Shown: positions 1 through 8,004, numbered from the stretch's first letter. The stretch is 14,863 nucleotides of DNA from FW021-bin31 sp036278455 (GCA_036278455.1 DASULB010000485.1:1-14863), one strand, 5' to 3'. Notes: generated by a model from the letters alone, not told the origin. Made by a program: numbers and translations.

Positions 1-857
1 CCTATCTGCTGCGCAACCGTTCGGTATGGATCATGCTGGCGGTGGCCTACCTTGTCGGCGCCTTTGCCAACCACGCCCTGTTCGTCATGATCCATGAATG
101 CGCCCACAATCTCCTGTTCAAGAAACGGTCGTTAAATACGCTTGCGGGGATCCTGGCCAACATCCCGCAGATATTCCCCAGTTCGGTATCCTTTCAGCGC
201 TACCACATCAAACATCATTCTTTCCAGGGAAATCATGACCTGGACGCGGACCTGCCCGATTTTTGGGAAGCGCGGCTGGTGAAAAATACTTTCTGGGGGA
301 AGGCTCTTTGGTTCCTGATGTACCCTGTCTTCCAGGCGATCCGCACTTTCCGCCTCAAAGAGATCCGGCCGGTGGATAAATGGGTGATCCTCAACTGGGG
401 GGTCCAGATGGCCTTCAATGTAGGCATCTGGCTGGTATTCGGCCCCAAGGCGTTTTTCTATTTATTGCTGAGCTTCTTTTTTTCGGTCGGACTGCATCCC
501 CTGGGCGCCCGGTGGATACAGGAGCATTACCTGGTGCTGGACGAACATCAGGAAACCTACAGTTATTATGGCGTGCTGAACAAGGTGGCTTTCAACGTAG
601 GCTATCATAACGAGCATCATGATTTTCCATCCATCCCCTGGAATAAACTGCCCTCTTTAAAGCACAAGGCACCGGATTATTACGATCACCTGTATTATCA
701 TACCTCCTGGACAAGGCTTTTCTTTCGTTTTTTATTCGATAAAAAACTATCCCTCTTTTCCCGGATGATCCGCAATAACCGCAATAAGGTGGCGCTGACC
801 GATGAATCAAAGCCGGACGCGGAACTGATCATGAGCCAGCAAACGGCCCAGGTGTAA
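1..857 (+). CDS. Sphingolipid delta-4 (dihydroceramide) desaturase-like protein, 5'-partial
   Basis: Membrane di-iron desaturase of the DEGS/DES1 type, which introduces a double bond into the sphingoid base of dihydroceramide. The reading frame is open to the left edge (frame starts at base 3), so the N-terminus lies outside the window; the ATG at 33 is internal. Counting from that Met, the three histidine boxes are HECAH (21-25), HIKHH (58-62) and HNEHH (192-196). The match to animal DES1 goes beyond the boxes: SFQRYHIKHH, GLHP, a QETYSYYG segment and NVGYHNEHHDFPSIP, then YYDHL, a conserved SW and SRM near the C-terminus. About 60 residues appear to be missing compared with the roughly 320-residue family length. 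Hydrophobic stretches lie near residues 1-20, 90-103 and 127-155. The charged tail after the conserved region is not typical of DES1. Family assignment is strong from recalled sequence; the exact substrate (dihydroceramide or another acyl lipid) is inferred. Confidence 0.85.
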   Translation, partial: YLLRNRSVWIMLAVAYLVGAFANHALFVMIHECAHNLLFKKRSLNTLAGILANIPQIFPSSVSFQRYHIKHHSFQGNHDLDADLPDFWEARLVKNTFWGKALWFLMYPVFQAIRTFRLKEIRPVDKWVILNWGVQMAFNVGIWLVFGPKAFFYLLLSFFFSVGLHPLGARWIQEHYLVLDEHQETYSYYGVLNKVAFNVGYHNEHHDFPSIPWNKLPSLKHKAPDYYDHLYYHTSWTRLFFRFLFDKKLSLFSRMIRNNRNKVALTDESKPDAELIMSQQTAQV

Positions 858-1120
858 TGTGCCGAACGGTAGCTGAAACAGGCGGGGGCCCCTTCACAGG
901 TTCAATGTTTTAAAAAAACTGCTTCCTGGCTTCGGGGGGTTTTGAAACAGGCGTTGCGGACGCCGTCACCGCCCGGGAGGCCGGTACCTCCGGCGGAGCC
1001 TTCGGGCTGCCAAAAAAGAGACGCTCTTTCCGGGCAAAACAATTGCCTCCCCACGATCGTTTCAATAACTACAGGGAAGCACATCATTCCCTTTATCTTT
1101 AAATTGCGGGACCCGGGATG
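858..1120. other. Intergenic region without a recognisable gene
   Basis: About 260 bases between the desaturase stop and the AlaX promoter. It is locally GC-rich with one short inverted repeat (GCCGG-TACCT-CCGGC, near 990-1005). Short ORFs on both strands show no recognisable protein. No clear terminator with a T-tract follows the desaturase. Confidence 0.4.
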
Positions 1121-1154
1121 TTGGGATGTTTAACCGTTGCGTTTCGTAATTTTG
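1121..1154 (+). promoter_or_regulatory. Bacteroidota-type promoter of the AlaX gene
   Basis: A TTG at 1121-1123 is followed after 23 bases by TAATTTTG at 1147-1154, an exact match to the Bacteroidota -7 consensus TAnnTTTG. Transcription would start near 1160, only a few bases before the ATG at 1166. This favours that ATG over the in-frame ATG at 1118, which lies upstream of the promoter. Confidence 0.6.
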
Positions 1155-1165
1155 CAATTTGTAAT

Positions 1166-1891
1166 ATGGCAGATACAGCATTATTATTTCTTTCAGATAC
1201 CTTTCAATTCGAAGTAGACTGCGCCGTCACCGCCACCGGGGAAGATGACAGCGGTCCTTATGTCGTCACAAGCGCCACCGTCTTTTATCCCGGCGGTGGC
1301 GGGCAGGAACCCGATAAGGGACACATCCTCACCGGAGACGGGATCCGTCATCCCATCTTAAAAGCGGCATTCGTCGATCACCACATGCGTCATTATGTGT
1401 CCGAAGCATTGCCGGCGGCGGGCACGGTGTCCATCCGGATCGACCGGGAACACCGCCTGCAAAACGCCCGCCTGCATACCGGGGGGCACCTGCTATCCGC
1501 GGTAGTGCATGAAAAACTGAAGTGGCCCTTTATGCCGGTGAAGGGATTTCATTACCAACAGGGCGCTTATGTGGAATTTGCCCCAACAGAGGACATGCCG
1601 GAAGTGAATCCCGATGAACTCAAGTTTGCCCTGGCGGGGGACATCACAAAAAAGCTGCCTGTTTCGACGGTGCTGGTGTCCAAACAGGATCCGTTATTTG
1701 AAAGGGCTTTCAAACCTGAGGGGTTTATCGCACCCGCCGGCCGGCCGCTCCGGCTGGTGAGTATTACCCCTTACCTGGCCTATCCCTGCGGCGGCACGCA
1801 CCTGCATCACACCGGTGAGTTAAGTTGGCTGAACATTAAACACATTAAACATAAAAAGGGAAATATCCGGATCAGCTATGAGGTGGGGTGA
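1166..1891 (+). CDS. Alanyl-tRNA editing protein (AlaX-M type)
   Basis: Free-standing homologue of the alanyl-tRNA synthetase editing domain, which hydrolyses mischarged Ser-tRNA(Ala) or Gly-tRNA(Ala) in the cytoplasm. The 241-residue product fits the medium-length AlaX class. The N-terminal barrel carries YPGGGGQ (41-47), the glycine-rich loop of this family. Both halves of the zinc site are present: HTGGH (104-108) and CGGTH (208-212), so four metal ligands are intact and the enzyme should be active. The frame extends upstream to an ATG at 1118, but that start would make the promoter box at 1147-1154 coding, and the 16 extra residues do not look like the family. The gene stands 60 bases before ypdA in the same direction and might be co-transcribed with it. 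Family identification is strong; tRNA specificity is known from the family, not visible here. Confidence 0.88.
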   Translation: MADTALLFLSDTFQFEVDCAVTATGEDDSGPYVVTSATVFYPGGGGQEPDKGHILTGDGIRHPILKAAFVDHHMRHYVSEALPAAGTVSIRIDREHRLQNARLHTGGHLLSAVVHEKLKWPFMPVKGFHYQQGAYVEFAPTEDMPEVNPDELKFALAGDITKKLPVSTVLVSKQDPLFERAFKPEGFIAPAGRPLRLVSITPYLAYPCGGTHLHHTGELSWLNIKHIKHKKGNIRISYEVG

Positions 1892-1901
1892 CCCTTCATC
1901 C

Positions 1902-1951
1902 CCGCCACGGGCGGTCCGGACCCTGCATCTTTATTTTTTATTTTTTTTCTT
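1902..1951 (+). terminator. Possible hairpin plus T-rich tract between AlaX and ypdA
   Basis: CCGCC-ACG-GGCGG (1902-1914) forms a 5-bp stem, overlapped by the perfect palindrome GGTCCGGACC (1913-1922). A T-rich run (1930-1951, only A and C interruptions) reaches the ypdA start codon. The hairpin and T-tract are separated by about 15 bases, so it is a weak intrinsic terminator at best and may instead be an unusual T-rich leader of ypdA. Confidence 0.3.
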
Positions 1952-2947
1952 ATGGAAGATAACAAAACAGCACTCATCATCATCGGCGGCGGCCCCATCG
2001 GACTGGCCTGCGCGCTGGAAGCCCGCAAGGCGGGATTGTCCTATCTGATCATAGAGAAAGGTTGCCTGGTAAATTCCCTGTACAATTACCCCGCGAATAT
2101 GACTTTTTTTTCCACTTCAGAATTGCTCGAGGTGGGTGGAATCCCTTTTGTTTCCAATAACCCCAAGCCCACCCGCCCCGAAGCGCTGGAATATTACCGC
2201 AGGGTGGCCACCTCGGGTCATTTGAACATTCACCTGTTTGAAAAAGTACTGGACATCACGCCCCGGGGCGAAGCATACGCCGTCCATACGGATAAAGCGA
2301 CCTATCTCGCGACCTACGTGATCATCGCCACAGGTTTTTATGACATCCCCAATCCCCTGAACATCCCCGGTGAGGATCTGCCCAAGGTGCGGCACTATTA
2401 CCGGGAACCCCATTTTTACGCGATGCAGAAGGTGATTGTGGTGGGCGCCAACAATTCCTCCGCGGACGCCGCCCTGGAGACCTGGCGCAAAGGCGCGGAG
2501 GTCACCATGGTAGTACGGGGCGAAGGCATTGGCAAACGCGTGAAATACTGGAAGAAACCCGATATTGAAAACCGCATCAAGGAAGGCTGCATCAAAGCCT
2601 ACTTCCGTTCACGTCTGCTGGCCGTCAGGGAGACAGAAGCCGACATTGAAACACCCGACGGGAAGATCACCATCCCCAACGATTATGTCCTGGCCCTGAC
2701 AGGCTACCAGCCGAATTTCGCATTTCTGGAAAAGACGGGTATCCGCCTGTCCGATGATGATAAAAAGCATCCCGCCTACAACGAGGAGACCATGGAGACC
2801 AATCTAAAAAATATCTTCCTCGCCGGGGTGGTATGCGGGGGCATGGACACCCATGTATGGTTTATCGAGAACTCAAGAGAACATGCGGTGAAGATCATCG
2901 GGAAGATCCTGCAATCCAGGGAAACCGTGTCCGCCGTTTCCCCATGA
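1952..2947 (+). CDS. ypdA: YpdA-family FAD-dependent (putative bacillithiol-disulfide) reductase
   Basis: Flavoprotein of the thioredoxin-reductase-like fold assigned to the YpdA family, which reduces oxidised bacillithiol (BSSB) with NADPH in Firmicutes; the same role is presumed in Bacteroidota that make bacillithiol. The 331-residue protein begins with an FAD-binding Rossmann motif GGGPIG (12-17), has ATGFYD at 126-131, and a second nucleotide-binding motif VGANNSS (164-170) for NADPH. The C-terminal LAGVVCGGMDTHVWFIENSR region (290-309) is typical of YpdA. There is no CxxC pair as in thioredoxin reductase; the single Cys295 in the CGG motif is noteworthy. The ATG at 1952 is preceded by a T-rich run and no clear -7 box. 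No bacillithiol biosynthesis gene is in the window, so the substrate is inferred from the family. Confidence 0.85.
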   Translation: MEDNKTALIIIGGGPIGLACALEARKAGLSYLIIEKGCLVNSLYNYPANMTFFSTSELLEVGGIPFVSNNPKPTRPEALEYYRRVATSGHLNIHLFEKVLDITPRGEAYAVHTDKATYLATYVIIATGFYDIPNPLNIPGEDLPKVRHYYREPHFYAMQKVIVVGANNSSADAALETWRKGAEVTMVVRGEGIGKRVKYWKKPDIENRIKEGCIKAYFRSRLLAVRETEADIETPDGKITIPNDYVLALTGYQPNFAFLEKTGIRLSDDDKKHPAYNEETMETNLKNIFLAGVVCGGMDTHVWFIENSREHAVKIIGKILQSRETVSAVSP

Positions 2948-2979
2948 TAAAACCCCTCCGGACAAAAAAGGACCGGGTA

Positions 2980-3011
2980 TTTGAATTTCGCGGGAAAGCC
3001 TTGTACATTTA
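2980..3011 (+). promoter_or_regulatory. Promoter of the histidine kinase gene
   Basis: TTTG at 2980-2983, a 20-base spacer and TACATTTA at 3004-3011 (one mismatch to TAnnTTTG) form a good Bacteroidota promoter. The expected transcription start near 3018 is just upstream of the TTG start codon at 3027, which supports that unusual start. Confidence 0.6.
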
Positions 3012-3026
3012 GCTAAAACTTGGCCC

Positions 3027-6000
3027 TTGCACCCCCGTCTGAGGATATGGCACTCTCTTCCGCTGCTGATGGCACTTACCGTGGCCGGTAAAAGCTTGTA
3101 CGCCCAAACAAGCAGTGTTCGCCGGCTTTATTTCAATCACATTACCACGCTCAACGGTTTATCCGGCAATGGTATCACGGCCTTGTTCCGTGACGCGAGG
3201 GGCTTTCTGTGGATCGGCACCACGAACGGCCTGAACGAATATGATGGCAGACATGTCACCGTCTTTCACCATAACCGCTTTGATCCGCACTCCATCATCA
3301 GCAACACCGTTTACAGCATTGCAGAGGATGACAGCGGTTATTTGTGGCTGGGCACCAACAAAGGCGTGAGCCGGCTGAACCCGTTCAACCACCAAAGCGT
3401 CAATTATCGTCATGATCCGGATGACCCCCTCTCGCTGAGCGATGATCATGCATGCAGGGTATATTGCGATAAAGAGGGGACCCTCTGGGTAGGCAATGAA
3501 TCCGGACTGTCTTATTACAACAAAAGCACCAAAGGGTTTGTCCCCGTTCAGATACTCCCCGATTCACTAAACAAAAGGACCCTTACCGCAGCCGGTGTTT
3601 TCCTGGAAGATGCCGAAGGACGCTTCTGGATCGGCACCTATTCGGGCCTGGTGTTGTATGACCGCAAAAAACATACCTTCAGGCGGTATATCTTACACGC
3701 GGGCGGCCGAAAAGACGCCAACCCGGTGAGTGCACTTTTTCAGGATCATGCGGGCAGAATCTGGGTCGGTTTCTGGGGCAGCGGCCTTTGCTCGTTTGAT
3801 CCGGGCCGGGGCACCTTTTCGGTATACAAATGGAATAAAAAGAGCAGGTACAAAGGCGCTGCCAACATTGTATTTGCCATCAGCGAAACCCGTGGTAAAG
3901 CGGGAAAATACGTGCTGTGGGCCGGGACCTCGGAAGGCTTGCTAAAAGTGGTGAGGCGCCCTCCTTCTGATGAGACCGTCATCCGGATCGGGCCTGATCC
4001 GGGCGATCCCCATGCGCTCAGCAATGCCAATATATCCTGCATGATCGCCGATACCCGGAATATCCTTTGGATAGGAACCAAAAACGGGCTCAATGCCTAT
4101 ATGCCGGAGAACCAGCTCTTCTCCAGCATCATACCACTGAAGGGGACCATTAACAGAATATGGGTGGATTCTATTTCTCTTTATCCGCGGTACTTTATCG
4201 CCACCTGGTATGGCAACGGGCTCACCGAATTAGACAAAAACTTTCAGCCGGTCCACCGTTGGTTTCATGTTCCGCCGGAAAAACGCCCTATCGATAATGG
4301 TCAGATCAGCGATGTACTTGTTTCAAAAGATGGCTCCATCTGGATAGGTACTTTCAACGGCCTTTACCGTTACCAGGATAAGACAGGCGTGTTCACCTCC
4401 TGGCTGCACCGGAACGGAAACCAAAACACGGCCGCCAGTAACCACATTACTTCCCTGCAGGAAGACGACAAGGGTTTGTTATGGATCGGAACTTACGGCC
4501 AGGGTGTTGACGCCTATGACCCGTCAAAAAACAGCTTTTCCCATTATCGCCATCAGGCCCGGGACACCGCCAGCCTGAGCGATGACCTGGTATGGAACAT
4601 TTACAAGGACCGCCAGCACCGCATATGGATCGCCACCAACCGTGGATTGAGTTTATTTGATCAAAGTAAAGATGACTTCATCAATTTCACTGACCATCCT
4701 GATGACCCCAATACCCTGAAGGGGTCCGGGGTATCGGGCCTGGTGGACGCGGGCGACGGCATCTACTGGATCGCTACCGACAAAGGGCTAAACCGCTTTG
4801 ACAGGCATACCGGACGGTTCACCTTATATGCCGAGGAAGAGGGCCTGGCCGATGAAGGCATTACCGCACTGGTCACCGATCCGCGCGGCCTGCTCTGGAT
4901 GTGTACCCGCAGTGGCATTTCCAGCTTTAATCCGGCAACCCACTCTTTTATCAATTATAATGAACAAAACGGCCTGCCTTTCGGGATCAGCGACCAGATG
5001 GCCAGAGGCCCTTCAGGTACGATCATCGCCGGTGGGGGCGGGATGCTGCTCAGGTTCAATCCTGCCGATTTTAAGAGCACCTACCGGCCACCGCCGGTAT
5101 ACATCACCGACATCAAAGTAAACGGGCGGACACGGCGTTTTAACAGGGCACCGGAGCAATCAGGTCCCCTGGTATTACATTATCCGGACAGGAATTTCTC
5201 CGTTAGTTTCAGCGCCCCCCAATTTCTAAACACCGGGGCGATCAAATACGCCTACCGGCTGGAGGGTGCCGACCCTGAATGGATACCGGCCGGCAACCGT
5301 AATTTTGTCTCCTATGGTCAGCTCTCCACCGGCACCTATGTGCTGCAAATAAAGGCTGCTGGAACAGGGGGCGTTTGGGATAAATCCTTCCCTTCACTCC
5401 AGGTCATTGTCCTGCCTCCCTTTTGGGGCACCTGGTGGTTCCGGATCGCGGTGATACTGCTCATTGCCTTTTGTATTTATTTGCTGTTTACCCGTCGCAT
5501 CGGCAACATCCGCCGGCGGGAAGCGCTTCAGACATCCATCAATAAGGAAATGGCTGATATGCGCCTGAAGATCCTTCACACCAGGATGAACCCTCATTTT
5601 ATGTTCAACGCGCTCAATGCCATCCAGGAATGCATATACACGGGGGAGACCGAAACAGCCGTCCGTTACCTGTCCAAATTTTCACGTCTCACCCGCATGA
5701 TACTTGAAAATTCAGAGCGAACATTCATCACCGTCAGCCAGGAAATAGAGTTGTTGCAACTGTACCTTGAACTGGAATCCCTTCGTTTTCAAAGGTCCTT
5801 TACTTATCACATCACGCATCAGGGAGTGGAAACCGATTTTTTGAAAATGCCCCTCATGGTGGTCCAGCCTTTTGTGGAGAACGCCATTTGGCATGGCCTG
5901 TTGCATAAAAAGGGAGATAAAAAGTTGTCGATCACCTTTCAGGCAGATGACGTCTTCATATACGTGACCATCGAGGACAATGGTGTAGGCCGGGATGCCG

Positions 6001-6224
6001 CACGCCGCAATAAACTCAAGACCATAGAAGAACAACAATCCCTGGGAATCCGTCTGGCATCCGAGCAACTCGAGACCATTGGCAGGCTCAGCAGGCACAA
6101 GGCAGGCATCCTGGTGGAAGATCTCTTCCATAAAGACCGCTCCGATCCGGATGGTGATCAACCCGCGGGAACCAGGGTCATCCTGACACTCCCCATTATG
6201 ACGGAAGAAATTCACAAAGGATGA
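3027..6224 (+). CDS. Reg_prop/Y_Y_Y sensor histidine kinase of the LytS type
   Basis: Membrane sensor kinase with a large periplasmic sensor. Residues 1-26 look like a signal peptide (Arg-rich start, hydrophobic core, cleavage near LYAQ). About 14 repeats of the WIGT-xxGL-xxYD type follow (residues ~45-680), enough for two seven-bladed beta-propellers. A Y_Y_Y domain spans ~688-797 and one membrane segment ~804-822. The cytoplasmic part is a His_kinase (PF06580) domain with phospho-acceptor His857 in RMNPHFMFNALNAIQ, then an ATPase with N-box Asn952 (QPFVENAIWHG) and DNGVG at 984-988. This matches Bacteroides hybrid sensors for polysaccharide breakdown products in the sensor half, but the output half is LytS-like with no fused regulator. 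The start is TTG (3027): it keeps the signal peptide intact, whereas the first in-frame ATG (3069) would remove its basic end. The partner is the LytTR regulator 210 bases downstream. The ligand cannot be told from sequence. Confidence 0.9.
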   Translation: MHPRLRIWHSLPLLMALTVAGKSLYAQTSSVRRLYFNHITTLNGLSGNGITALFRDARGFLWIGTTNGLNEYDGRHVTVFHHNRFDPHSIISNTVYSIAEDDSGYLWLGTNKGVSRLNPFNHQSVNYRHDPDDPLSLSDDHACRVYCDKEGTLWVGNESGLSYYNKSTKGFVPVQILPDSLNKRTLTAAGVFLEDAEGRFWIGTYSGLVLYDRKKHTFRRYILHAGGRKDANPVSALFQDHAGRIWVGFWGSGLCSFDPGRGTFSVYKWNKKSRYKGAANIVFAISETRGKAGKYVLWAGTSEGLLKVVRRPPSDETVIRIGPDPGDPHALSNANISCMIADTRNILWIGTKNGLNAYMPENQLFSSIIPLKGTINRIWVDSISLYPRYFIATWYGNGLTELDKNFQPVHRWFHVPPEKRPIDNGQISDVLVSKDGSIWIGTFNGLYRYQDKTGVFTSWLHRNGNQNTAASNHITSLQEDDKGLLWIGTYGQGVDAYDPSKNSFSHYRHQARDTASLSDDLVWNIYKDRQHRIWIATNRGLSLFDQSKDDFINFTDHPDDPNTLKGSGVSGLVDAGDGIYWIATDKGLNRFDRHTGRFTLYAEEEGLADEGITALVTDPRGLLWMCTRSGISSFNPATHSFINYNEQNGLPFGISDQMARGPSGTIIAGGGGMLLRFNPADFKSTYRPPPVYITDIKVNGRTRRFNRAPEQSGPLVLHYPDRNFSVSFSAPQFLNTGAIKYAYRLEGADPEWIPAGNRNFVSYGQLSTGTYVLQIKAAGTGGVWDKSFPSLQVIVLPPFWGTWWFRIAVILLIAFCIYLLFTRRIGNIRRREALQTSINKEMADMRLKILHTRMNPHFMFNALNAIQECIYTGETETAVRYLSKFSRLTRMILENSERTFITVSQEIELLQLYLELESLRFQRSFTYHITHQGVETDFLKMPLMVVQPFVENAIWHGLLHKKGDKKLSITFQADDVFIYVTIEDNGVGRDAARRNKLKTIEEQQSLGIRLASEQLETIGRLSRHKAGILVEDLFHKDRSDPDGDQPAGTRVILTLPIMTEEIHKG

Positions 6225-6250
6225 AGCGGACGATTTCAGCGAATCAAAAA

Positions 6251-6284
6251 ACCATCCGTTAAAAATAACACACCATCCGTTAAA
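6251..6284 (+). promoter_or_regulatory. Predicted LytTR operator: two 13-bp direct repeats, 21-bp period
   Basis: ACCATCCGTTAAA occurs at 6251-6263 and again, identically, at 6272-6284. Known LytTR regulators (AgrA, VirR, AlgR, PlnC families) bind two direct repeats of about 9 bp with a GTTNA core, spaced about two helical turns apart; the core here is TCCGTTAAA at 6255 and 6276. The site lies 150 bases upstream of the LytTR gene itself, suggesting autoregulation. Repeat and spacing are seen directly; the binding protein is inferred. Confidence 0.65.
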
Positions 6285-6434
6285 CAGGTGCAGGCATTTA
6301 TAAAATGGTCACCGTCGCCTGCGCTGAACCATGATACTTTAGAAACATGCCGTCTAATGGATGGATCAAAATACCGCTCGGACAAATTGCGTAAATTAGC
6401 GTGGGTTTTCAGCATTGTTAAAAAATAAGCCTGT

Positions 6435-7181
6435 ATGCATGCGATTATCGTAGATGACGAACTCAAAGGAAGAAACCTGCTCCGTACATTGCTGGAAAAG
6501 GATCCTTCCGGCATCAGCATCGTGGGCATAGCAGCGGGTGCCAGGGAAGGCATTGAACTCATCCGGCAACACCATCCCGACGTGGTGTTTTTAGATATTC
6601 ACATGCCTGAAATGAACGGATTCGAGATGTTACAGGAGCTGCGGCCGGCGTCGTTTGACACGGTGTTTGTCACGGCTTATGACCAGTTCGCCATCAAGGC
6701 CTTCAGGTACCACGCGTTTGATTACCTCCTTAAACCGATAGATGCCGATGAACTTACCCGTTGCACCAACCGGCTACAGGAGAAAAAAACACAGGCGGAT
6801 TTTCAGCGCCGCCTGGAATCCCTCCTACACCAGCTGGAACAACCCGGCCATCTTCCCGACCGTATCACCATACATTCAATGGATGGCATCACCGTCATTC
6901 CGATCGCAAGCATCCTTTACCTGGAGGCCGCGGGCGCTTATACCATTTTTTATTGCGCGGATCAGGATAAGATCATCTCCTCCATCAACCTGAAAGAATA
7001 TGAAGACCTGCTATCAGAACAGGGATTTTTCAGGGTGCATCACTCCTATCTGGTCAATATGGGTCATGTAAAGAAATTCCTAAAAGAAGATGGCGGCTGC
7101 ATCCTCATCACGGGTGGTTCCCGCATCCAGCTCAGCAAACGGAAGCGCGAGGAATTCCTGAGGTTACTGGAGAACAAATGA
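6435..7181 (+). CDS. LytTR-family two-component response regulator
   Basis: Cytoplasmic response regulator of 248 residues: receiver domain (~1-120) and LytTR DNA-binding domain (~140-245). The receiver has the acidic pair Asp7-Asp8, phospho-acceptor Asp54 (VFLDIHMPEMNG), Thr80 and Lys100 (YLLKP), so all key residues are present. The LytTR half shows the ILYLEAAGAYT strand, the FFRVHHSYLVN segment (198-208) and an RIQLSKRKREEF end, typical of the family. It is the obvious partner of the upstream LytS-type kinase, but the 210-base gap with its own repeats suggests a separate, autoregulated promoter. Weak -7-like boxes with one mismatch (TACTTTAG 6335-6342; TAAATTAG 6392-6399) lie between the operator and the gene; neither has a good TTG partner. 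The targets are unknown, but the five matching repeats in this window are candidates. Confidence 0.92.
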   Translation: MHAIIVDDELKGRNLLRTLLEKDPSGISIVGIAAGAREGIELIRQHHPDVVFLDIHMPEMNGFEMLQELRPASFDTVFVTAYDQFAIKAFRYHAFDYLLKPIDADELTRCTNRLQEKKTQADFQRRLESLLHQLEQPGHLPDRITIHSMDGITVIPIASILYLEAAGAYTIFYCADQDKIISSINLKEYEDLLSEQGFFRVHHSYLVNMGHVKKFLKEDGGCILITGGSRIQLSKRKREEFLRLLENK

Positions 7182-7196
7182 GCCTTCCTCAACCTT

Positions 7197-7209
7197 CCCC
7201 TTGAAGGGG
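7197..7209 (+). terminator. Short hairpin after the response regulator gene
   Basis: CCCCT-TGA-AGGGG begins 15 bases past the regulator stop codon. It has only 5 base pairs and no T-tract follows, so it is a weak terminator candidate. Confidence 0.25.
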
Positions 7210-7364
7210 CCGGACAATTACCTCCGGGATGAAGGCCATCTTTTACGCAGGCGCTTTTGCAACAAAATGTCTATTTGCCGCCCATAACATTCAAATTTCT
7301 TTCGGACTGCCGCTGCCCTGGAACATACCTCTTTTTATCACTTGTAGCATGCTGCTTTCGGATG

Positions 7365-7511
7365 GTTTAAAAGCTGCAATCGAATTCAAGTGCTCCACAT
7401 CGATGATGGCCTGCTGCCAGCATCATGCTGGTCTTATAGAATAACGGCTGTCCGGTGATCCCCAGAATAAACATTCCTGAAATGCTTTGCGATTTGCTCC
7501 GTTAAAGCCAT
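7365..7511 (-). pseudogene. Decayed fragment of a DinB-family (DUF1572-like) protein gene
   Basis: Read on the minus strand from an ATG at 7511, the frame gives MALTEQIAKHFRNVYSG and then meets a stop (TAA) at 7434-7436. After a frameshift, the next frame gives CWQQAIIDVEHLNSIAAF. In order, these two pieces resemble the N-terminus of the small DinB-like proteins common in Bacteroidota (an EQIAKHFREVYFG-like start, then a WQQATTKV...FNTIAAL-like segment), recalled from memory. A full gene of about 150 codons would run into the regulator gene, so the 3' half is lost or unrecognisable. Both a stop and a frameshift, plus lack of room, argue for a dead gene. The plus-strand ORF over this region is a shadow. 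Confidence 0.5.
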
Positions 7512-7716
7512 CAGTTTATGTATGAACCGCCTGATGATCACCAGGGGATGCCTTTCTTCTATGATGAATCCTTGCTGCGGACCACGGCAACCAGGTTCCA
7601 TGCAGGAAACATTTCACCTCATTAAAAAAGCTCCTGCTTAGAAGATCAGGCTCCTTTCTTACAAGTGTATGGTTTCACGGAGCCGAAGAAATCGTCCTCC
7701 GGAACTATCGGATGCT

Positions 7717-7771
7717 TCCGTCCGTTAATCAGATACGACCACCTGTTAAAAGATACAGGCCATCTGTTAAA
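7717..7771 (+). promoter_or_regulatory. Predicted LytTR operator array: three 13-bp direct repeats, 21-bp period
   Basis: TCCGTCCGTTAAT (7717-7729), ACCACCTGTTAAA (7738-7750) and GCCATCTGTTAAA (7759-7771) are in the same orientation at exact 21-bp steps. They match the repeat found twice upstream of the LytTR gene (consensus RCCAYCYGTTAAA). The spacer sequences differ, so the array is not a simple tandem duplication. The controlled gene is not clear: the nearest plus-strand ORF begins 230 bases on, and the minus-strand neighbour is a pseudogene. Confidence 0.6.
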
Positions 7772-8004
7772 GTTGAGCAACGCAGAAAGTTGTTCTTCGG
7801 ATATTAGTAGCCGATAAACGATTGGCTGTCCTCTCAACTATACCATTGAAAAACCCACCATGCTGTTTGCAGGTGTTGATTATTGCAAACGACACGATCT
7901 GTTGAAAGCCATTGTAAGACAATCATACGCCTACAAGGCTTTTCATCAGTTCTTGTTCCTTTAAATAAAATCCGGATAGTCTTTTAAAACAGGAAACAGG
8001 ACAT

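Noticed and set aside
7229..7444. Plus-strand 71-codon ORF after the regulator
   Set aside because: It overlaps the DinB-like remnant on the other strand and has an unnatural Cys/Met-rich composition.
6251..7771. CRISPR-like interpretation of the 21-bp-spaced repeats
   Set aside because: Repeats are only 13 bp, spacers 8 bp, copies are few and diverged, and no cas gene is present.
7646..7837. Minus-strand ORF with a repeated FNRW-like peptide
   Set aside because: The peptide repeat is only the translation of the 21-bp DNA repeats (21 is a multiple of 3); no start context or family resemblance supports a gene.
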